DNA of 43,063 nucleotides from an uncultured Schlesneria sp. (GCA_903858935.1 CAIOKO010000014.1:1-43063); one strand, 5' to 3'; counted from the stretch's first letter, positions 1 to 8,089 are shown. Program-made: numbers and translations. The notes: a model not told the origin generated them from the letters alone.

Positions 1-225
1 AGGAAGCAGGATTTTTGAACAGAAGGACACGAAGGTAACGAAGTGAAGAACATCGCGGCTATTGTGAAAGACCATTTGATTGCTGTCGCGCTGAACCATA
101 GTTGCTCAAGCTCGTCCATTGTTGCGCAAATCTTCAGGCCGGCGAAAATCTGAAAAAGGTCCTGTTTCCGCCAATGTTGCGCAAATGATTCCAATGTTGC
201 TCAAGTTTTTTGACAGAAAAATCAA

Positions 226-315
226 CCACGGATGACGCCGATGGCGACGGATAAGAGCACAAGCAAGAATCGTCTTGCTTTTGTCTTTATCAGTGCTCAT
301 CCGCGTTATCCGTGG
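226..315. repeat. Imperfect palindrome (REP-like hairpin), copy 1
   Basis: The arms start with CCACGGATGACGC and end with the near-complement GCGTTATCCGTGG. They are about 43 nt each with roughly ten mismatches, around a short centre (ATCGT). The structure could fold as a long hairpin in DNA or RNA. The second copy is at 540-629, and a related palindrome lies at 37257-37375. Confidence 0.7.
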
Positions 316-539
316 TTAAAAATCTTCTGTTTTCCAGCCATTTCGTTGGTTTTGCTGGGCCTCGAAGACTCGACCGCACGCTGCGACTTCTCGAATTTCC
401 AATTCGGTTCGCCCATAGTTGCCCAAAGTTTCGGGCTACTTGAGATGTCGAAAAAGGATTTGTTTCCGGCAATGTTGCGCAAACGATCCCATTGTTGCGC
501 AAGTGTCTTGAAAGAAAAGTAAACCAGAAAGAATTCAAC

Positions 540-629
540 TACGGATGACACTGATAGCGACGGATAAGAGGACAATCAAGAATCGTCATTGCTTTTGTCT
601 TTATCAGTGCTCATCCGCGTTATCCGTGG
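540..629. repeat. Imperfect palindrome (REP-like hairpin), copy 2
   Basis: Same architecture as the palindrome at 226-315, one 314-bp period later. The right arm is identical to that of copy 1. The left arm differs by several substitutions, so the two copies have diverged mainly in one arm. Confidence 0.65.
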
Positions 630-949
630 TTAAAAATCTTCTGTTTTCCAGCCATTTCGTTGGTTTTGCTGGGCCTCGAAGACTCGACCGCACCCTGCAA
701 CTTCTCGAATTTCTAATTCGGTTCGTCCATCGTTGCGCAAATCTTCAGGCCACTGAAATGTTGAAAAAGGTCCTGAGTCTGCCAATGTTGTTCAAACAAT
801 CCCATCGTTACGCAAGTTGTTTTTGAAATAGAAACGACGTGTCGGATTACGTCTCTTCCGCCGACGTACTCGCTTCTCTTCGAGGCGCGGTTAAACTTAT
901 GCACGGAACCTGGAACCTGCGGCTTCGGAATGAAATTGGAGTGACGAAA

Positions 950-1522
950 ATGTCTCGTGACGATGACCTTGCTTTGCTGCACCGATATACCGACAGTGAA
1001 AGTCTGATCAAACATATGCTCGCCGTTGAGGCGGCCTGTCGAGCGTATGCTCGTAAGTTTAGTGAAGACGAGGCGAAATGGGGAACGGTTGGTCTGCTGC
1101 ATGACTTTGACTATCAACGCTGGCCAGATCCGCCAGATCATCCGCTGCAGGGTGCTGCGATCCTGAAAGAGCAGGGCTATTCCGATGAAATCATCTACGC
1201 CATCAAGTCCCATGCGGACTATCTGACCGACTGTCCGCGAGTCTCTCTCCTCGACAAAACCTTGTATGCCTGCGACGAGTTGTGCGGCTTCATCACTGCC
1301 TGTGCGCTGGTTCGGCCTGGTCGACTGGAAGGTCTGACACCATCGAGCGTCAAAAAGAAATTGAAGCAATTGTCGTTTGCCGCCTCGATCCATCGCGAAG
1401 ACATTACCAACGGTGCTGCAGATCTGGGCGTCGATCTGGACGAGCACATTGCATTCTGTATTGCTGCTTTGCAGCCGATTGCCTCAGAACTTGGATTGTT
1501 GCCTGAGAGTCAGGCAGGATGA
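950..1522 (+). CDS. HD-domain protein (putative phosphohydrolase)
   Basis: The 190-residue product has an HD-type metal phosphohydrolase pattern. H22 lies in an early helix, the H51-D52 pair is in the LLHDFDY segment, and H64 and H88 are further candidate ligands. The order matches small stand-alone HDIG-type proteins, which hydrolyse phosphoester or nucleotide substrates; the substrate cannot be told here. I chose the ATG at 950 because GGAG (938-941) sits 8 nt upstream. The open frame extends to a GTG at 839, but that extension has no binding site and no family resemblance. No signal peptide or membrane segment is visible, so the protein should be cytoplasmic. The next gene starts 157 bp downstream on the same strand, so co-transcription is possible but not evident. 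The family call is firm, the function open. Confidence 0.88.
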   Translation: MSRDDDLALLHRYTDSESLIKHMLAVEAACRAYARKFSEDEAKWGTVGLLHDFDYQRWPDPPDHPLQGAAILKEQGYSDEIIYAIKSHADYLTDCPRVSLLDKTLYACDELCGFITACALVRPGRLEGLTPSSVKKKLKQLSFAASIHREDITNGAADLGVDLDEHIAFCIAALQPIASELGLLPESQAG

Positions 1523-1679
1523 AGCGTACGAAGAGGTCTTTTCATTCTGACTTTTCGGGTCTCGTGATGTCGGAATTGTCAGATTGGGGTTGGCCCAAAT
1601 TCGGTCGAAAACTATAGTCCGCTTCCGCAGGCGGGGGCCTGCTTTCGATCATTCACACGCTCGAGCATGGAGGCACCGC

Positions 1680-2606
1680 GTGGACAAGATTCTTGTAGCT
1701 GGAATTAATACGGTTGTTGGAGCCAATCTGGCTGAGGCTTTGACGGGCCAGCATTCCGTGGTTGGCGTCTCGTTCGATGGCAAAGTCGATCTGCCAACCT
1801 GTCGCGTGGAATCGGAAACTCCTCGTAAACCGGTTGCTGTCCTCGAATACCTGCAACGTGTCCAACCGAATCGAATCGTGCTCTGTGGAGCGGGAGCCGA
1901 ATCGAGCTGGGACGAGAGTCGACGTCCTCAAGCATCCGATGTCACTCAAGCCAAGATGTGGATCGATGCCGCCCATGATGCAGGCTGCCGACTGACGCTG
2001 ATCTCGTCAGACGCGATCTTCACTGGCCCCTGGATGTTCCATGCTGAAAACAGTCATTCGCTGTGCCCCAGTACTGAAGCCAGTTTGCTGAAGCAAATTG
2101 AAGAGCATGCCGCAGAGAAATCTGCTGACACCTTGATTGTCCGGACGCACGCAATCGGCTGGCACCCCGGTTCCAACCATGGCTGGCTTGAGACATTGCT
2201 GACAGAATTGGAACGAGGCACGATTGGATCAGTCGATTTCGCTCGCCACGGCACTCCGATGCTTGCTACCGATCTGGCTGACATCCTGGATAAGAGCTGG
2301 GAATCAGGACTGGTCGGACTTCATCATATCGGTGGAGCCGAACGAATCAGTCCTCGTAAGTTTGCTCTGAGGCTGGCGGGTCATTTCCGACTCGCAACAC
2401 CAGCCTCGCCCATTGCAGGATCATTGGCGGATCGAACATCTGGCTTCGGTTGCGGCGAGACTTCGCTTCAAACTCGAAAAATCCGACGTGCGCTGGGAAT
2501 ACCTGTGCCACTGTTGGACGAAAGCCTGGATCGGCTGTATCAACAACATTTGAACGGTTATCGCGCACAACTGAGCGGCCAAGTCGCAGCCAGTCGCGTG
2601 GCTTAA
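1680..2606 (+). CDS. NAD(P)-dependent sugar-nucleotide reductase-like protein (RmlD/SDR family)
   Basis: The 308-residue product begins with a Rossmann strand and a glycine-rich turn (ILVAGINTVVGANLAEAL). A central region with ISSDAIFTG resembles the catalytic Ser/Thr area of extended short-chain dehydrogenases, followed by an RTHAIGW segment as in dTDP-4-dehydrorhamnose reductase (RmlD). The usual YxxxK motif is not clear: after ISSDAIFTG the sequence reads LLKQIEE rather than YGxxK, so the reaction may differ or be lost. The start is GTG 1680 because GGAGG (1669-1673) lies 6 nt upstream. An upstream TTG at 1584 gives an unconvincing N-terminal extension. The other rml genes are absent nearby, so a role in rhamnose synthesis is not supported by context. 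A cluster of hairpins follows the stop. Confidence 0.8.
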   Translation: MDKILVAGINTVVGANLAEALTGQHSVVGVSFDGKVDLPTCRVESETPRKPVAVLEYLQRVQPNRIVLCGAGAESSWDESRRPQASDVTQAKMWIDAAHDAGCRLTLISSDAIFTGPWMFHAENSHSLCPSTEASLLKQIEEHAAEKSADTLIVRTHAIGWHPGSNHGWLETLLTELERGTIGSVDFARHGTPMLATDLADILDKSWESGLVGLHHIGGAERISPRKFALRLAGHFRLATPASPIAGSLADRTSGFGCGETSLQTRKIRRALGIPVPLLDESLDRLYQQHLNGYRAQLSGQVAASRVA

Positions 2607-2636
2607 TCATCGTCAACTTGTTGAAGAGTGTTATTT

Positions 2637-2754
2637 AAGTGCCACTGGCGTGCGTCTTCGCTTGCCAGTGGCACTTCTGTTTCTCGCGATGTTTAAGCGT
2701 CACTGGCGGCCCAAAGCTGCCGCCAGTGACGCTCGAAAGTCGAGCGCCGTTTTT
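2637..2754. terminator. Cluster of three hairpins between convergent genes
   Basis: Hairpin 1 has perfect 13-bp arms (2637-2649 with 2664-2676). Hairpin 2 has perfect 15-bp arms (2696-2710 with 2719-2733) around an 8-nt loop. Hairpin 3 (2731-2735 with 2741-2745) is followed by a T run at 2750-2754 and looks like an intrinsic terminator for the plus-strand reductase gene. The region also lies just past the lipA stop on the minus strand, so it may end both transcripts. Hairpins 1 and 2 share the CACTGGCG core with the terminator at 13081-13120. Confidence 0.8.
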
Positions 2755-2764
2755 GTATCCGTAA

Positions 2765-3673
2765 TTAAACGTGTAGTACGTCCGCCATCTCGCCAGCGTG
2801 ATAGCTCGACCGAACGAACGGGCCGCTGGCGACCATGCTGAATCCGAGGCGTCGCATCTGCTCGCCAATCTCGTCGAACTCTTCCGGTGGAACGTAACGT
2901 TCAACGGGTAAGTGTTCGGCGGTCGGTTGCAGGTACTGCCCCAGCGTCAGCATGTCGACACCGACTGCTCGCAGGTCCGAACAGACTTCGAGTAACTCGT
3001 CGCGCGTCTCGCCCAAACCGAGCATCAAACCGCTTTTCGTAGGCATTTCGGGGGCTTCGTCCTTGATCTGTTGCAACAGATCAAGCGTACGGCGGTAATC
3101 AGCATTCCGACGAACTCTGTCATATAGCCGAGGTACCGTCTCGGTATTGTGATTAAAAACATCGGGCCGAGACTGGATCACGCGAGAAATGGCGTCGCGG
3201 TTACCGCGAAAGTCAGGAGTCAAAACTTCGACCTTCGCACCAGTCCGCTCGCGAACGGCAAGAACACATTCGTAGAAATGGTCCGCTCCCCCATCCGGAA
3301 GATCGTCTCGTGTCACCGACGTAATCACGACGTACTTCAAGCCCAACCGTTCGGCAGCCTCGGCAACCCTTCCCGGTTCATCGGCCAGGACCGTTTCGGT
3401 CTTCCCTTTTAAAACCGAACAGAAGCCACAAGGCCGGGTGCAGACATTACCCAGGATCATGAATGTTGCGGTCTTCTGTGACCAGCATTCGGTTTGATTC
3501 GGACACTTGGCACTCTCACAAACCGTTTCTAGCTTGAGGTCTGCAATGACATTAGTGGTAAACTGCATTCCCGCCTGAGGCAGTGGCCGCTTCAACCACT
3601 TAGGAAGCCGTTGCCGTGTCGGCGCAGAATCCTGACCATCATCAGGAAGGATATTCAAAAGTTCTGTCGTCAT
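2765..3673 (-). CDS. lipA: Lipoyl synthase (radical SAM)
   Basis: This enzyme inserts two sulfurs into protein-bound octanoyl groups to make lipoyl cofactors for 2-oxoacid dehydrogenases and the glycine cleavage system. The 302-residue product has both LipA iron-sulfur motifs. The auxiliary-cluster cysteines are C52, C57 and C63 (CESAKCPNQTEC), and the radical SAM cysteines are C78, C82 and C85 (CTRPCGFC). The C-terminal RSSYHA segment supplies the conserved serine ligand of the auxiliary cluster. The length is normal for the family. The ATG at 3673 gives a good N-terminus, though no clear ribosome binding site precedes it. The gene lies downstream of the divergent lipB on the same strand, with a 527-bp spacer that contains tandem repeats, so lipA may have its own promoter. 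The hairpin cluster at 2637-2754 follows the stop. Confidence 0.97.
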   Translation of the reverse strand: MTTELLNILPDDGQDSAPTRQRLPKWLKRPLPQAGMQFTTNVIADLKLETVCESAKCPNQTECWSQKTATFMILGNVCTRPCGFCSVLKGKTETVLADEPGRVAEAAERLGLKYVVITSVTRDDLPDGGADHFYECVLAVRERTGAKVEVLTPDFRGNRDAISRVIQSRPDVFNHNTETVPRLYDRVRRNADYRRTLDLLQQIKDEAPEMPTKSGLMLGLGETRDELLEVCSDLRAVGVDMLTLGQYLQPTAEHLPVERYVPPEEFDEIGEQMRRLGFSMVASGPFVRSSYHAGEMADVLHV

Positions 3674-3685
3674 TTTTTTAACGCT

Positions 3686-4090
3686 CGCGTCGATGAATGT
3701 TTAGAATCAAAGGTTTGTTTCCGCAGGTTTTTTTAACGCTCGCGTCGATGAATGTCTTGTATCTGAGGTCTGTTTCCGCGGACAACGGTTTTTAATGCTC
3801 GCGTTTTGGAATGAACTTTATCCGAAGGTCCGTTTCCGCGGGAAACGTTGTTTTGCTCGCGTCGATGAATGTCTTGTATCTGAGGTCTGTTTCTGCGGGC
3901 AACGGTTTTTAATGCTCGCGTTTTGGAATGAAGTTTATCTGAAGGTCCGTTTCCGCGGGAAACGTTGTTTTGCTCGCGTCGATGAATGTCTTGTATCTGA
4001 GGTCTGTTTCTGCGGGCAACAGTTTTTAATGCTCGCGTTTTGGAATGAACTTTATCCGAAGGTCCGTTTCCGCGGGAAACGTTGATTTGC
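3686..4090. repeat. 117-bp higher-order tandem repeat in the lipB-lipA spacer
   Basis: The word CGCGTCGATG recurs at 3741, 3858 and 3975, exactly 117 bp apart, with a shorter lead-in copy at 3686. Each 117-bp unit is itself two diverged monomers of about 58 bp, both containing GCTCGCG and a GTTTCNGCGG core. One monomer of each pair carries a perfect palindrome, CGTTTCCGCGGGAAACG, at 3831-3847, 3948-3964 and 4065-4081. Since 117 is a multiple of three, the minus strand stays open through the array (3733-4146) and would encode 39-residue repeats. No ribosome binding site or family match supports that frame, and I treat it as a by-product of the repeat. The spacer holds no other gene. Confidence 0.88.
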
Positions 4091-4200
4091 TCGCGGCGAT
4101 GGATCGGTGTTTTCAAGGGGTGTTTCCGAGATTCACCTGCGGGCACGTTTGCTGTGGATTTTAGTCGCGGCTCAAGATTAGACCATTTCGATTCCGCGTG

Positions 4201-4947
4201 TCAGGCATACACGTACACCTTTCGCGTTGTGCGGTGCAAAAGCGGGTGTCCGGTGTAAACGTGGTAGCCGTCATAGCCCAGTGCGCTGGCTGCATTTCTG
4301 ATCAATGCTTCTCGAACGGTCGACATGGCCGTCGGGCGAGTTCGCTGTGAGGCGAGCGAAGTCACTTTGGCGTCGGAATGGGTCCATCGGATAAGATCGA
4401 GCGCTTCTTGAGGCAGAGAGACGTTGACGTAGAACCCGCCATACGACACTCCGTCTCGAACTGAGGCACCGATAAACGCGAATTGGCCGCAGCGGCACAT
4501 CGCACCGGGTACTGCGGAAGAGCGCTCGGCGGGCACTTTCAAGTCGGCGGCCGTGGCAATCAGGGTGCGTTCCAGGGTCGTTCTAAAGTCCAGCAAGCCG
4601 AGCCCCAGTCTGGTCAGTGGGACAATAACGTAAACGGCAAGTTGACCGGGGATGTGCACGAAGGTTCCTCCTCCCCGATTCAGCCAGCGGACATCCATTT
4701 TTCGTGCAGTCAATTCTTCCCAATCGACAAGCACATCGGCGAAACTTCCCTCACGGCCGATGGTGACAGAGGGTGGATGTTCGCAAACCAGGATTGCCCC
4801 GTAAGAATCCGATCTTGACGCAATATCGCTACGCAGCCGTTCCTGCAGTTCTTTAGACGACTCGAGATCGACCGTTCCCAGCAGGAATACGTCGAGCGAA
4901 GACGATGCCTGCGAATGGCTCCTGCGATCAGTCAAAGGGGCGTTCAT
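4201..4947 (-). CDS. lipB: LipB-like octanoyltransferase with altered catalytic residues
   Basis: LipB moves octanoate from acyl carrier protein to lipoyl domains, giving LipA its substrate. The 248-residue product has the family frame: RGGGTFVHIPGQL (H98) for the usual RGGxVTYHGPGQL, a FAFIGASV strand, a YVNV strand, and a VTSL segment near residue 195. By eye, the catalytic lysine of LipB (in the (K)-(I/V)-A-x-(I/L)-G motif) aligns with Q155. The catalytic cysteine (PCG just before VTSL) aligns with the stretch W188-T189-H190. Two cysteines occur earlier (C151 and C153, CRC). The fold call is good, but catalysis by the standard Lys/Cys pair is doubtful. It could be a divergent transferase using another residue, or a lipoate-ligase-type relative. 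The neighbouring lipA on the same strand supports a role in lipoylation. No ribosome binding site is evident before the ATG at 4947. Confidence 0.82.
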   Translation of the reverse strand: MNAPLTDRRSHSQASSSLDVFLLGTVDLESSKELQERLRSDIASRSDSYGAILVCEHPPSVTIGREGSFADVLVDWEELTARKMDVRWLNRGGGTFVHIPGQLAVYVIVPLTRLGLGLLDFRTTLERTLIATAADLKVPAERSSAVPGAMCRCGQFAFIGASVRDGVSYGGFYVNVSLPQEALDLIRWTHSDAKVTSLASQRTRPTAMSTVREALIRNAASALGYDGYHVYTGHPLLHRTTRKVYVYA

Positions 4948-5256
4948 GAAATCGAGTCAATTCAGCGTGATTAAAGGACGAATACCATACGTCACCAGTC
5001 TACAGCAGTCGTCCTGATCCCGCCAATCCAGAGATTTTGTGCTGCGGTCTGCGACCGTCGTGAGATAGAATCCTGACACATTCTGCTGAATTGGCATCTG
5101 TTGAGACTTGAGTCTTATGCCGCGCTACGCTGTGATCTCTGGAAAGGTTGCCATCTTGATGATTTGGCCTTTCTATCTTTGCCGTGCAGGGATATCTAAC
5201 AGGCTTTGTCGATCTGCGTACTTGTGGGAACCTGGCAATGCATCGGAGTTCGTGCC
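4948..5256. other. Divergent intergenic region, lipB and Tat-protein gene
   Basis: These 309 bp separate the start of lipB (minus) from the start of the 5257 gene (plus), so promoters for both should lie here. I see no convincing operator, riboswitch or repeat. The only clear signal is the GGAG at 5245-5248, 8 nt before ATG 5257. Confidence 0.5.
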
Positions 5257-6552
5257 ATGAATCTTTTTCAATCTGAAATCAGCCGACGATCATTCCTGGG
5301 AGCAGCAGCTACCGGGATCACCTCGGCAGGCTTAACATTTGGCGCGGATCAGCCAACGGCACTTGGGGGCGTGCCGGAAACAACGGCGAAACGGAAGCCG
5401 CGAATTGTCGCGATCAATTCCGTTTACCGATTGAAATCACATGCCTACCATATCGCGGGCCGATTTATTCACGGATACACGCGAAACGGGTTCCATCACC
5501 AGCCTCCCTTCGAACTGGTTCGGATGTGGAATCACCAGCAGCCTGTTGCGGACCTGGGTCCCAGCGTTTGTGATCAGCACGGTATCGAACTTTGTAAGAC
5601 GATTTCCCAGGCGCTGGGGGAAAAGCACGGACTCGACATCGATGGAGTTCTGCTCATCATCGAACATGGGGACTATCCCAAAAACGAGCGAAATCAATTG
5701 CTATACCCCCGCTATGAATTTTTCGAACAGATTGTTGAAGTTTTCAAAAAGACAGGGCGCACGGTACCGATTTTCGTCGACAAGCATTTGTCCTACGATC
5801 ACAAACTGGCAGCAAAGATGGTGCAAACGGCGCGTGACATGAAGTTTGGATTGATGGCTGGTTCGTCACTTCCCGTCACCTGGCGTCGACCTGAGATTGA
5901 ACCGACATTAGGAACCCCGTTTAAAGAGGGTCTGGTCTGTTTTGGTTACGAAGGGAAAGCGGTCGAGATTTACCTGTTCCATGCACTTGAAGTCTTGCAA
6001 TGCATGATGGAACGGCGGAAGGGGGGCGAGACCGGTGTGAAGTCTGTCGAGTTTCTTGAGGGAGATGCCGTCTGGGAGGCGGGGGATGAGGAACGTTGGT
6101 CCTGGCGGTTGCTGGATGCAGCACTTTCCCGTTGTCCCAGTAAGAACACGGGCCCGGTCCGTGAGAATGTGTTAACACCTCAGGCACTATTGATTGAGTA
6201 TGAAGATGGAACCAAAGGATCTATCTTGAACTTGTTCGAGCAAACCTCGGAATTCGGCTTTGCCGCGAACATCGAAGGCTGGTCTGAAACATTATCAAGC
6301 TGTTTCTATTTGCCGGCCCCGCCAGGAGCCCGATTCTTCGACCCTTTGACCTATAATATTGAGAAATTCTTTGCCTCAGGAACGCCGCCGTACCCTGTGG
6401 AGCGGACGTTGCTCACCAGCACCATGACTGATCTGGCCATGCTGTCGCTGCACGAGAAGAGTCGAGTCGTGACCGATCCCGCACTCAGTGTAAATTACGC
6501 AGCACCGAAAGACAGCGGATTCTTCCGGGGTCCTATCGTTGATGCGGGGTGA
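5257..6552 (+). CDS. Tat-exported protein of unknown function
   Basis: The 431-residue product opens with a twin-arginine signal (ISRRSFLGAAATG, R10-R11), so it is folded before export. The mature part starts with a beta strand (PRIVAINSVY) and then segments such as DGVLLIIEHGDY and TVPIFVDKHLSYD. Their spacing recalls a Rossmann-type Gfo/Idh/MocA arrangement, but the nucleotide-binding glycine motif is not visible. I do not recognise a named family with confidence. The start is ATG 5257 because GGAG lies 8 nt upstream; the frame remains open back to TTG 5206. The gene stands alone on the plus strand, facing the Nudix gene across 29 bp. Planctomycetes have many Tat-exported dehydrogenase-like proteins of this size, which makes a carbohydrate-related role plausible but unproven. 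Confidence 0.8.
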   Translation: MNLFQSEISRRSFLGAAATGITSAGLTFGADQPTALGGVPETTAKRKPRIVAINSVYRLKSHAYHIAGRFIHGYTRNGFHHQPPFELVRMWNHQQPVADLGPSVCDQHGIELCKTISQALGEKHGLDIDGVLLIIEHGDYPKNERNQLLYPRYEFFEQIVEVFKKTGRTVPIFVDKHLSYDHKLAAKMVQTARDMKFGLMAGSSLPVTWRRPEIEPTLGTPFKEGLVCFGYEGKAVEIYLFHALEVLQCMMERRKGGETGVKSVEFLEGDAVWEAGDEERWSWRLLDAALSRCPSKNTGPVRENVLTPQALLIEYEDGTKGSILNLFEQTSEFGFAANIEGWSETLSSCFYLPAPPGARFFDPLTYNIEKFFASGTPPYPVERTLLTSTMTDLAMLSLHEKSRVVTDPALSVNYAAPKDSGFFRGPIVDAG

Positions 6553-6581
6553 CGCTGGGCGATCAGGGTTGGTTAAACGGA

Positions 6582-7088
6582 TCAGCAGGCGAACCGTTCC
6601 GAGTACCAGCGAAAAAGTGATCGAAAGCAGTGCGTGAAGTCGTCCGGGTCGCGTTCGATCATCTCAGCAATCTCGCTCATTGGGCGGAACTCACCCGAAA
6701 GAATTTCTCCTGGATCGAATGTGGGTGTCTCATCGGTGACGGAGCGATAAAGGCCGCTATGTTCGAAAGCGGTTTCGACACCCTTGGCGGGAAAAATTCC
6801 CAGAAATTCCACTTCGGCGCGCAAGCCCAGCTCTTCTTCCAGTTCGCGAACCGCCGCGGTTGCATAGTCTTCACCGGCACTCAAGTGGCCTGAGGCTGAC
6901 GAAGTGCACTTAAGTGGGGCTTCGTCTTTGGTCGCCGAACGCCGATGAATCAGCAATTCACCTTTGGAATTGAACACGAAAATGTGGACCGCTCGATGCA
7001 GCCAATGATTTGTATGCACCACGGAGCGTGGGGATTGAAAGAGGACACGATCTTCCTGATCGACAACATCGAATATTTCTTCGGTCAT
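6582..7088 (-). CDS. Nudix hydrolase (YfcD/Idi-like)
   Basis: The 168-residue product carries a complete Nudix box, GHLSAGEDYATAAVRELEEE followed by LGL, matching GX5EX7REUXEEXGU. The metal-binding glutamates are therefore present. Upstream, HRAVHIFVFNSKGELLIHRR followed by K-D-E-A-P resembles YfcD-type Nudix proteins and isopentenyl-diphosphate isomerase. The Idi active-site cysteine pattern is not clearly conserved, so a hydrolase for a nucleoside or other diphosphate is more likely than an isomerase. The substrate is unknown. It has no signal peptide. It is the last gene of a minus-strand run, 35 bp after the sugar isomerase gene, so co-transcription is likely. The functional link to the two exported proteins upstream is unclear. 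Confidence 0.9.
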   Translation of the reverse strand: MTEEIFDVVDQEDRVLFQSPRSVVHTNHWLHRAVHIFVFNSKGELLIHRRSATKDEAPLKCTSSASGHLSAGEDYATAAVRELEEELGLRAEVEFLGIFPAKGVETAFEHSGLYRSVTDETPTFDPGEILSGEFRPMSEIAEMIERDPDDFTHCFRSLFRWYSERFAC

Positions 7089-7123
7089 GATTCTCGCAAA
7101 ATTCTGAAGCGTCGGTTAAGGCA

Positions 7124-8038
7124 TCAGGCGTTGTAGGGTTGGATGACGTGCTTATCCATGCGCTGCGCGATTTCGGTGAGTCTTGGCAATTCTCCACCAC
7201 GGACTTCAGCTGTTGCCCAGCCTGAATAACCGATCTCTTTCAAGGCCTGAAGAACGGCTGGCCAGTCGCATTCGCCTTCACCGATTTCTACACCAAATCC
7301 CGCTCCCTTTCCCTTTTCATTGGCGATCTTTCGACTGAATTCCTTGATGTCCAGTTTGCCAATTCGCGAACCGAGCGTTCGAATCCAATGTTCGGGCCAG
7401 CCGTAATTTACGATATTGCCGACGTCAAAATACGAGCCGACGATCGGACTTTGGAATTCGTCGATATAGCGTTTCATCTCAACGGGACTGAGCAGGAAAT
7501 TATTCCAGACATTTTCGAACAGAATCTTAATTCCCAGTTCAGTGGCAAGGGGAATGCATTTTTTGATTTCAGCCTGTGACCGGACATATGCGTCCTCATA
7601 GGAGATTTCCTTATTGACGACGGCGGGAACCAGCAGCACGGTTGAACCGCCATAGAGCTTGGTTTCCCGCAGGCATTTCTCCAGAACCTCAACTCCCTTT
7701 GCTCGAACTGCGGGGTCAGGACTACTGAGTGGCTGGCCCCAATGAACGTAATCGACCATACCATGGACGATCAGTCCTGATTCACCCATCGCACGTTTGA
7801 CGTCTTCAACCGGTTGATCGCTATCGACATCGATCCCTTCAAACCCTGCCTCTTTTACCATTTTGAACTTGTCGACGAGCGAACCCTTTCCTCCCACCAT
7901 GCTCAGCTTGAGAGCTTTGCGGAGACGGGGTTTTTCGTCGGCTGCCAGAACAGTCTGGTTCGACATAGATAGAAGTCCAGCAGCTGCGGCGATGCCAGCA
8001 GTGTTTAAGAAATAGCGTCGATCAAGCGTTGAAGCCAT
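7124..8038 (-). CDS. Exported sugar phosphate isomerase/epimerase-like TIM barrel
   Basis: The 304-residue product has a Tat-like leader (DRRYFLNTAGIAAAAGLL) and then a xylose-isomerase-like TIM barrel. The likely metal and substrate residues lie in FENVW, SYFDVGNI, KLDIKEF and WATAEVRGG, in the usual order E, D, D/H, E at the ends of strands. Family members isomerise or epimerise sugars or 2-oxo acids such as hydroxypyruvate; the substrate cannot be named. I start at ATG 8038, preceded by GGAAG 5 nt upstream. A TTG at 8050 is the only in-frame alternative nearby. The PQQ-type propeller gene ends 51 bp upstream and the Nudix gene begins 35 bp downstream, so the three probably form one transcript. 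The presence of an export leader on this fold is common in planctomycetes. Confidence 0.9.
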   Translation of the reverse strand: MASTLDRRYFLNTAGIAAAAGLLSMSNQTVLAADEKPRLRKALKLSMVGGKGSLVDKFKMVKEAGFEGIDVDSDQPVEDVKRAMGESGLIVHGMVDYVHWGQPLSSPDPAVRAKGVEVLEKCLRETKLYGGSTVLLVPAVVNKEISYEDAYVRSQAEIKKCIPLATELGIKILFENVWNNFLLSPVEMKRYIDEFQSPIVGSYFDVGNIVNYGWPEHWIRTLGSRIGKLDIKEFSRKIANEKGKGAGFGVEIGEGECDWPAVLQALKEIGYSGWATAEVRGGELPRLTEIAQRMDKHVIQPYNA

Positions 8039-8089
8039 GGTGTCTTCCAAGTGAAGAGGAACTCGAGTTGGACACCATGATCTTAGCAG

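Larger units (their letters stand above)
1..840. repeat. Tandem repeat block, about 314-bp unit, with CCATNGTTGCNCAA words
   Basis: There are two near-complete copies (about 226-539 and 540-838) and a third partial copy at 1-225. A 103-bp core is identical at 277-379 and 591-693, which sets the 314-bp period. Each unit also carries short words of the form CCATNGTTGCNCAA. I count about ten, all in the same orientation, at 96, 116, 171, 191, 413, 469, 489, 727, 782 and 802. Their reverse complement is the word that builds the array at 35.0-36.7 kb. The opening bases (about 13-52) resemble, in reverse complement, 35390-35440. No convincing gene lies in this block: the open frames here run through the repeats and have no ribosome binding site. 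A repeat or mobile-element-derived intergenic region is the best description. Confidence 0.85.

Noticed and set aside
839-949. N-terminal extension of the HD protein from GTG 839
   Set aside because: The extension has no ribosome binding site or family resemblance; ATG 950 has GGAG 8 nt upstream.
713-1447. Long minus-strand frame opposite the HD gene
   Set aside because: It is the antisense shadow of the HD-domain gene and shows no motif or binding site.
3733-4146. 137-residue repeat protein on the minus strand
   Set aside because: The frame stays open only because the 117-bp repeat is a multiple of three; no binding site or family match.
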